DNA from: Proluteimonas flavola | Lineage (GTDB): Bacteria > Pseudomonadota > Gammaproteobacteria > Xanthomonadales > Xanthomonadaceae | Length of the DNA stretch: 64,000 nt | NCBI RefSeq assembly: GCF_021191705.1 | Contig: NZ_JAIWPU010000009.1 | Location: forward strand, 119,874 to 183,873 | Reading direction: 5' to 3' | Shown: positions 59,237 through 64,000 of the stretch, piece after piece | Numbering within the stretch: the first letter of the stretch is position 1 | Layout: each line of letters opens with the position of its first letter | Made by a program: the position numbers and the translations under genes | The notes under the pieces: model-generated | The model's input: only the letters and a program-made list of their open reading frames with translations | Databases searched by the model: none | Told to the model about the DNA's origin: nothing

Positions 59237-62200
59237 GTATCACCCCACCCAATTCAAGGGATGAGTTTCTTGGTCTTGTAGGTCACCTCGCTGCTGAGTC
59301 CACTCTTGAGCACACCTTAGATTCGGTGGCTAAGGAGAACAAGGATTTGGTTGCAGAGCTTGCCGAATATAAGCGGGACGATACGGTGGCGTTGGCCGCA
59401 AGCTTGCTAACTCTCCCCGAGCATCAGGGTCAATGTGCTCGCTTTGAGCAACTTGTCGCGCTGGCGCTGATTCATTGTAAGGGCATCAAGGTCGCCACCG
59501 TCGCTGATGCCGCTCGCTGGTACGAAGCGCTTGGGGATTCGCCGAGTGCTTTTGGCGAGGACCCGGCAGAAGACGTCTTTGTTAGCGTCGTCGGCAACGA
59601 TCGCGGAGATCATCTCGTGCTGGAGGGCATATGGGAAGGCGCTGGCTTCTACACGCAATGTCTTGTTGACGTCGTGTTCGCCATGCCGGCCACTGCTAGG
59701 TATGAGCCTCTCAAGCGAAGGGTTCAGGCGCTGCTTCGCCTATCTAATGTCATCTGCAAAAGTGCTTCGCTCGCTCGGTTTCAGGATGGCGGCGACACGT
59801 TCCATGAATCGCTCGATACGGGCGGGTTGGACGCCGAGATTCTGAAGACGCGGGTGAACTTCACTATCAAACAGCTCAAGTCCGCCGCAATATCGGTAGC
59901 AGACCTTACCGAGTTTGTTTTGGGTGAAGCACAGATCCCGACCCTCGGTACCGCCGCGCTGGGTGACGGCAGCCTGGAGCGGCGTCCCCTGCTAAGAACC
60001 AAATACGGCATTCTGGCAGCAATGCCCACCGCCCTCACGGTGGCGCTTCGCCATGAGGTGATCCGCTATGTTGAGCGACTCGGCGAGCTTTCACAGTTGG
60101 ATCAAGCCCTGGCCAATGTCTACATCCGGCGTTTTGACGGCACTCGCGTGCTGGGTGGCAATGCCGATCTTCGTTTGAAGTGGCAGCGGCATGGACGTAC
60201 GCACTTCTCTGTGATGAGTTCTGAGCTAGATGTCGGCCATCACGCAGTGTTCGTCTTCATGCTGCCAAGCATGTCGCAACACACAGCTGAAGCTTTCACG
60301 GAACTTCTGGCAATTGATAATGGCACTACGGAATTCATTAACCGCGCCGCGGAGCGGGTTGCGGTAGATCTTGCCAAGGTTCCGGGCTTTCAGCGCGGCC
60401 TATTGATGCAGGTGGTATGCGGATGGGGCGCCGGCTATGCGGGCAACTTCGCAGATATTGAAGACGAACGCTGGCAGTCGCAGTCGCTGTCTGCCGCAGA
60501 TTTTGTCCGGCTCGGCTCGCTGCCGGACATGACGCCACTGGCGTTCTGGCGCATCTTGAAAGCACACGAGGCGGTGCACCGCGCTGGGGTGTCCATCCTC
60601 AACTTCAACGGCGCGCTCAACCTGATCGGCTGGGTAAGATCAAATGATGGTCAACTTGTGCCACAAGACCAGCTAACTGGCAGTCGGATTAGCCCAGATT
60701 CACCGTTGATGCTCCAAGTCCCCACGGACTTGATTCGCGCGGTGCGCTCGGCCGCCGACAGTGCTTATGACCACCACCGTGTCAAAGACAATGGAGGTCG
60801 TTGGCATAGTGTGCTGCGGCCATCTGCCGAAGACTTTTTCCCGTCGGACCGCTTGGTTCGGTGCTACGCATCCATGGATGACGTAAAACGCGGTGTGATC
60901 ACGGGCGTGTATGAGGGTAGCAACAACTTCTGGTTGACGTTGGAGGCCTCAAATATCCAAGACCGGAATCTAGAGTACGAGCTTTGGAACATGGCCAGGG
61001 CTTGGTTGAGCCGTGTAGGTGCGGGCATTGAAGCGCTTTACGCCAAGCTTCCGAGCGACCGTTCGTTCAAGGTGTACCTTTGCTTCGAAGACTCCCAAGA
61101 CGTCAGTCGCTTCACCAAAGCCATCGAGCGCAGCGAGCTTGAGTCACTCTGGCGGCTGGAGCGCATCAGCGAGCAACAGGCAATCCGCATCTGTCTGGCC
61201 GATGGCTTCTTGGCAGGATTCCGCGCAGCTGACAATCGAGCCGAACGCACCATCGTCAGAGCGCTGGGCGCTGCATTTGGGTCTCTGCTACGTGTGGATA
61301 AAACGATTGACGTCGGAGCAGAAGTTGAAGCTCACTGTGTGCCTAACGACACTGCACGCAGCTTCCACATCATTGAGGGCAAAAGCTTTAGCGACCGGGT
61401 TCCGCCAATCACCTCCCGTCTGCTGAGCCTTGAAATGGTTGAGTACAGCGCCGGCCGGGTTGGCTTGGGTTGGCGGGCTGTTGGGAGCGAGGCTCCGGCG
61501 AGCTACAGCGGCAAAGAGGCTGCTAGCGGGCTTCTCACCAAGGTGGTTGATCTCCTCATCACCGATATTGCCAATGAACTGGCGACGTTCAATCGCGGGG
61601 CATCCCTCCACCGATTGGTGGAGAACATTGAGCGTGCACGCGCTGGCGAGCATCAGTGGCATCGCACAGCGGCTGCTGTATTGGGCCTGCATGAAACCGA
61701 TCCAGCAAAGGACACCGTCATTGCGCAGCAGCTCGGATGCTTTGCTGGTGCCGCGCTGTTTTCCCGATTGATCGCCGAGATGGCAATTTGCGAGTGCCCT
61801 CAGACTGGAGGAATCAATCCATCGGACATGGCCCTTACCAAGCTGTTGGCGCGGGCGGCCCTGCTTTACCGGATCGGCGGTCTCTCTGATGCCATCCGCT
61901 TCGGCATTCTGCCCGCCGAGGTTGATATCGCTCCACTTGGGGACCTGCTGTTCCAGGACGACTTGGGGCACATGGTGGTCGACCCGTTGCTGTCCAAGGC
62001 CACGAACGAACAGTTTGAAGCCCATGCCAGCCGGTACGAGCGACACTACTCGCAGCTTGCCCCCGAGCCAGAGACGAGCGCGCCTGCCGTAGATCCCAAG
62101 ACTCTTGAATTCTTAGAGATCTTTACGGAGGAGATGGGGTTCACGACTGTGGATGCTTTCCATTTTGCGCAGGCCGCCGAGTCACTGGGCATCGATCGCA

Positions 62201-63036
62201 GACGTGCCGTACTGGAGATTCGCAAGAGCGAGATTCTCGAGCGGGCGATAGAAAGAGGAATGGAAAGACAGGCTGCTGAAGCGGTCTTCCAGCAGTTCGC
62301 CCTCGCCACGCGACCGAACTGGAGTAAGGTTCCAGCTGGCTTCAAACTGTCCGACATTTACCCATGGCGACTGGGACGGCGTCTTTCCATTGCAGCACGT
62401 CCAATTCTTCAAATCGACGACTCGCCCGATCCGACGGTGCTGATTGCGCCCGGTCTGCTGCGCAGGTCGGCCGAGTACATTATAGATGGGGCTTTTACCG
62501 GGCGACTAAGCCGTGACTTCTTCAAAACCAAGAAAATGCGTGACCGTTGGCTTGGCGAGGCGCGAGATGGTCGTGGGTTTGAGGAAACAGTGGGGCGGGC
62601 GCTGGCGGTCGCCGGATGGACTGCGCGCGTCGGCATCGGCTTCCCAGAGATCCTCGGACGCAGACTGAGCTACGACCCGGGAGACGTCGACGTTTTGGCC
62701 TGGCGGGCCGACAGCAATGCGGTGTTGTTCATTGAGTGCAAGGATCTCTCGCTGGCGCGGAACTATTCGGAGGTTGCCTCTCAGCTCTCTGAGTATCAAG
62801 GTGAAGTCGTTGACGGCCAGGCAGACAAGTTGAAGAAGCATCTGAACCGCGTGACGCTGGCCCGGGACAACGCCGCCAGAGTTGCAACGTTCACCTCAGT
62901 CGCCAGTCCGGAAATTGTTTCGTGGATGGTTTTTAGCGGCGTTTCGCCACTTCACTTCGCCAAGATCCCCGCACTTGAGGGGACGCACGTCGGGAGGATA
63001 GATGATCTTGAGCGGTACCACGCGCCACCCCAGTGA
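59233..63036 (+). CDS. Large uncharacterised protein with C-terminal PD-(D/E)XK nuclease-like domain
   Basis: A 1267-residue protein with no signal peptide or clear membrane segment. I do not recognise the first 1080 residues, which look helical and mixed. The C-terminus (about 1110-1265) shows a restriction-endonuclease-like core. Glutamates 1117-1118 lie in RGFEETVGRAL, D1153 in GDVDVLAW, and the E1168-C-K1170 triad in LFIECKDL, with 14 residues between D1153 and E1168. A conserved-looking block at 1020-1080 (DIYPWRLGRRLSIAARP) precedes it. The start is GTG, overlapping an upstream short frame. Base composition is lower than that of neighbours: one line counted at 33 of 60 GC against 39 of 60 in acnB. 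Its neighbours are a transposon resolution pair and an IS. It may be a defence nuclease; that is inference. Confidence 0.7.
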   Translation: MSITPPNSRDEFLGLVGHLAAESTLEHTLDSVAKENKDLVAELAEYKRDDTVALAASLLTLPEHQGQCARFEQLVALALIHCKGIKVATVADAARWYEALGDSPSAFGEDPAEDVFVSVVGNDRGDHLVLEGIWEGAGFYTQCLVDVVFAMPATARYEPLKRRVQALLRLSNVICKSASLARFQDGGDTFHESLDTGGLDAEILKTRVNFTIKQLKSAAISVADLTEFVLGEAQIPTLGTAALGDGSLERRPLLRTKYGILAAMPTALTVALRHEVIRYVERLGELSQLDQALANVYIRRFDGTRVLGGNADLRLKWQRHGRTHFSVMSSELDVGHHAVFVFMLPSMSQHTAEAFTELLAIDNGTTEFINRAAERVAVDLAKVPGFQRGLLMQVVCGWGAGYAGNFADIEDERWQSQSLSAADFVRLGSLPDMTPLAFWRILKAHEAVHRAGVSILNFNGALNLIGWVRSNDGQLVPQDQLTGSRISPDSPLMLQVPTDLIRAVRSAADSAYDHHRVKDNGGRWHSVLRPSAEDFFPSDRLVRCYASMDDVKRGVITGVYEGSNNFWLTLEASNIQDRNLEYELWNMARAWLSRVGAGIEALYAKLPSDRSFKVYLCFEDSQDVSRFTKAIERSELESLWRLERISEQQAIRICLADGFLAGFRAADNRAERTIVRALGAAFGSLLRVDKTIDVGAEVEAHCVPNDTARSFHIIEGKSFSDRVPPITSRLLSLEMVEYSAGRVGLGWRAVGSEAPASYSGKEAASGLLTKVVDLLITDIANELATFNRGASLHRLVENIERARAGEHQWHRTAAAVLGLHETDPAKDTVIAQQLGCFAGAALFSRLIAEMAICECPQTGGINPSDMALTKLLARAALLYRIGGLSDAIRFGILPAEVDIAPLGDLLFQDDLGHMVVDPLLSKATNEQFEAHASRYERHYSQLAPEPETSAPAVDPKTLEFLEIFTEEMGFTTVDAFHFAQAAESLGIDRRRAVLEIRKSEILERAIERGMERQAAEAVFQQFALATRPNWSKVPAGFKLSDIYPWRLGRRLSIAARPILQIDDSPDPTVLIAPGLLRRSAEYIIDGAFTGRLSRDFFKTKKMRDRWLGEARDGRGFEETVGRALAVAGWTARVGIGFPEILGRRLSYDPGDVDVLAWRADSNAVLFIECKDLSLARNYSEVASQLSEYQGEVVDGQADKLKKHLNRVTLARDNAARVATFTSVASPEIVSWMVFSGVSPLHFAKIPALEGTHVGRIDDLERYHAPPQ

Positions 63037-63162
63037 GAGATTTACTCCCCGTAGATTTCAGAGCCACTGAGTCCGCCAACACTATGGCTCCAGCTGTTGG
63101 TGGGCAGCCGGCCATTCCCGGTGCAGTCCTGGCGCGGCTACGTGCTCATCTGAACCGCGGCC

Positions 63163-63522
63163 ATGAACTTGGCGCTGATCGGACTCGCCTGGTTCTGGCT
63201 GTACACCTCATGGAGCCGCGGCCACGCGGTGACCACCGCGACACTGGCCCAGCTCGGCCTTGTGATCTTGGTGACGACCGGGCTCTGGTGGTTGTCGCGG
63301 CCGGTGATCCTTCTACCCACACGATGGGTCATCATGGCGGGGCCCTCATTCCTGGCTTTCAGCGAGCTCTACGGCCAGCTTCGCACCATGCCAGCGCCAG
63401 GTCGAAAGCTGAAATCTCGCGAGTTCGCCGTCGTGCGCCACTGGGGCACCTGCCCGATCTGCTCGGCTGAGGTGGATTTGGATCACGGACGAGCCTGCCG
63501 TCGCCCCAATCCGGCTGGGTGA
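63163..63522 (+). CDS. Small membrane protein with zinc-knuckle-like end, possibly truncated
   Basis: A 119-residue frame. Two hydrophobic stretches (NLALIGLAWFWLYTSW and LAQLGLVILVTTGLWWLSRPVILL) are followed by a polar tail with WGTCPICSAEVDLDHG. The CPxC looks like one half of a zinc site whose partner Cys pair is lacking. The end (RACRRPNPAG) reads like out-of-frame sequence, so the gene is probably cut short. It follows the large gene by about 126 bases that hold nothing else clear. Confidence 0.45.
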   Translation: MNLALIGLAWFWLYTSWSRGHAVTTATLAQLGLVILVTTGLWWLSRPVILLPTRWVIMAGPSFLAFSELYGQLRTMPAPGRKLKSREFAVVRHWGTCPICSAEVDLDHGRACRRPNPAG

Positions 63523-63619
63523 AGCTCGCGATGCCTGGCTGGCTAGCCTCAAGGGCGCCACGCTGCCGAAGACGTGGACCATCAAGAAGACTGCTATTGA
63601 ATCTCTAGCAGGCTGCTGA
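63485..63619 (+). pseudogene. Possible integrase fragment interrupted by the IS
   Basis: In a frame different from the membrane protein, a stretch reads DEPAVAPIRLGEARDAWLAS then LKGATLPKTWTIKKTAIESL and stops inside the IS end. This resembles the start of a core-binding domain of a tyrosine recombinase. It is short, so the call is weak. Confidence 0.3.
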
Positions 63620-64000
63620 AATACCGCCCACCTCGATAGACTATTCGGTACGACCCAACGGATGCCCCTTCATGCGCGGAACCGATGTTTTCATGGAGCA
63701 GTTGTTCACGGTGAAGCGTCTGGAGGACTTCGTGCCCGCCGATCATCCGCTGCGCCCTGTCCGGGCGATGGTCAACGAAGCGCTGGTCAGGCTGGATGGC
63801 TTGTTCGCGCAGATGTATGCCTCCGACGCCAAGGGCGGCCGGCCGAGCATCGCGCCGGAGAAGCTGCTGCGGTCGATGCTGCTGCAGGTGTTCTACAGCA
63901 TCCGTTCGGAGCGGCAATTGATGGAGCAGGTGCAGTACAACCTGCTGTATCGCTGGTTCATCGGGTTGTCGATGGACGATGCGGTGTGGGTGCCGACGGT
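63611..64000 (+). mobile_element. IS5/IS1182-type insertion sequence, 5' part (continues past the window)
   Basis: The left end appears to begin at GGCTGCTGAAATA, a form common among IS5-type inverted repeats, and a transposase gene begins about 60 bases later. The right end lies beyond the window, so the length and target duplication cannot be read. Confidence 0.65.
63672..64000 (+). CDS. IS5/IS1182-type transposase, N-terminal part (partial)
   Basis: About 109 residues up to the window end. It has the N-terminal DUF772-like region: FMEQLFTVKRLEDFVPADHP, GRPSIAPEKLLRSMLLQVFY, then RSERQLMEQVQYNLLYRWF. These are typical of IS5/IS1182 transposases; the DDE catalytic part is beyond the window. 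The frame is open to the edge without a stop. Confidence 0.85.
   Translation, partial: MRGTDVFMEQLFTVKRLEDFVPADHPLRPVRAMVNEALVRLDGLFAQMYASDAKGGRPSIAPEKLLRSMLLQVFYSIRSERQLMEQVQYNLLYRWFIGLSMDDAVWVPT

Noticed and set aside
63033..63470. 145-codon open frame after the large gene
   Set aside because: Overlaps the more protein-like membrane frame in another frame; composition is Arg/His/Gly-rich with no motif.

Overview
The window is chromosomal DNA of a high-GC gammaproteobacterium of the order Lysobacterales (Xanthomonadales), most like Lysobacter, Luteimonas or a relative. The strongest evidence is the rpf (regulation of pathogenicity factors) locus, with rpfE, prfB, lysS, rpfG, rpfC, rpfF and rpfB in the arrangement typical of that order. 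Supporting evidence is a DksA with a long Lys/Ala/Pro-rich N-terminus, TAGAAT-like -10 boxes, and REP-type repeats containing GTAGGAGCGCGC.

Positions 1-15.4 kb: tail of greA, then rpfE-recJ, a secreted protein with PPC-like repeats, a TPR/GGDEF diguanylate cyclase on the other strand, prfB with its programmed +1 frameshift, lysS, and the DSF quorum-sensing module. RpfF and RpfB make and turn over the fatty-acid signal. RpfC senses it and RpfG is the HD-GYP response regulator. rpfGC converges on rpfF, and there is no rpfH. Positions 15.5-29.5 kb are housekeeping: a FimX-like degenerate GGDEF/EAL protein, epmB divergent from its target efp, mtaD, ubiG, a MupP-like phosphatase, folE2, an M23 peptidase, a dihydroorotase-type enzyme, yidD and dksA. 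Three cyclic-di-GMP genes (synthase, HD-GYP protein, receptor-like protein) therefore lie within 14 kb.

Positions 29.6-49.7 kb: an MFS exporter with sufE, photolyase, an OmpA-like lipoprotein, a beta-oxidation pair (fadN-type and fadA) next to a PsrA-like TetR regulator with a well-formed operator, ndk, and the envelope/translation cluster rlmN-pilW-rodZ-yfgM-bamB-der. The ispG and hisS genes often found in that cluster are absent here. Molybdenum cofactor genes mobA, moeA and moeB follow, the last two separated by two REP doublets. Positions 49.9-56.3 kb hold the two aconitases, acnA and acnB, with a vapBC toxin-antitoxin pair and a clear autoregulatory operator between them.

From 56.3 kb to the end the DNA changes character and looks like an island inserted downstream of acnB. 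It holds an IS3-family remnant, iterated repeats, a divergent tnpT/tnpS pair of the Tn4651 type flanking a likely recombination core site, and a lower-GC gene for a 1267-residue protein with a C-terminal PD-(D/E)XK nuclease-like domain. After these come a small membrane/zinc-knuckle protein, a piece of what may be an integrase, and the start of an IS5/IS1182-type element that runs off the window. The 1267-residue protein is the best candidate here for an undescribed system, possibly defence.
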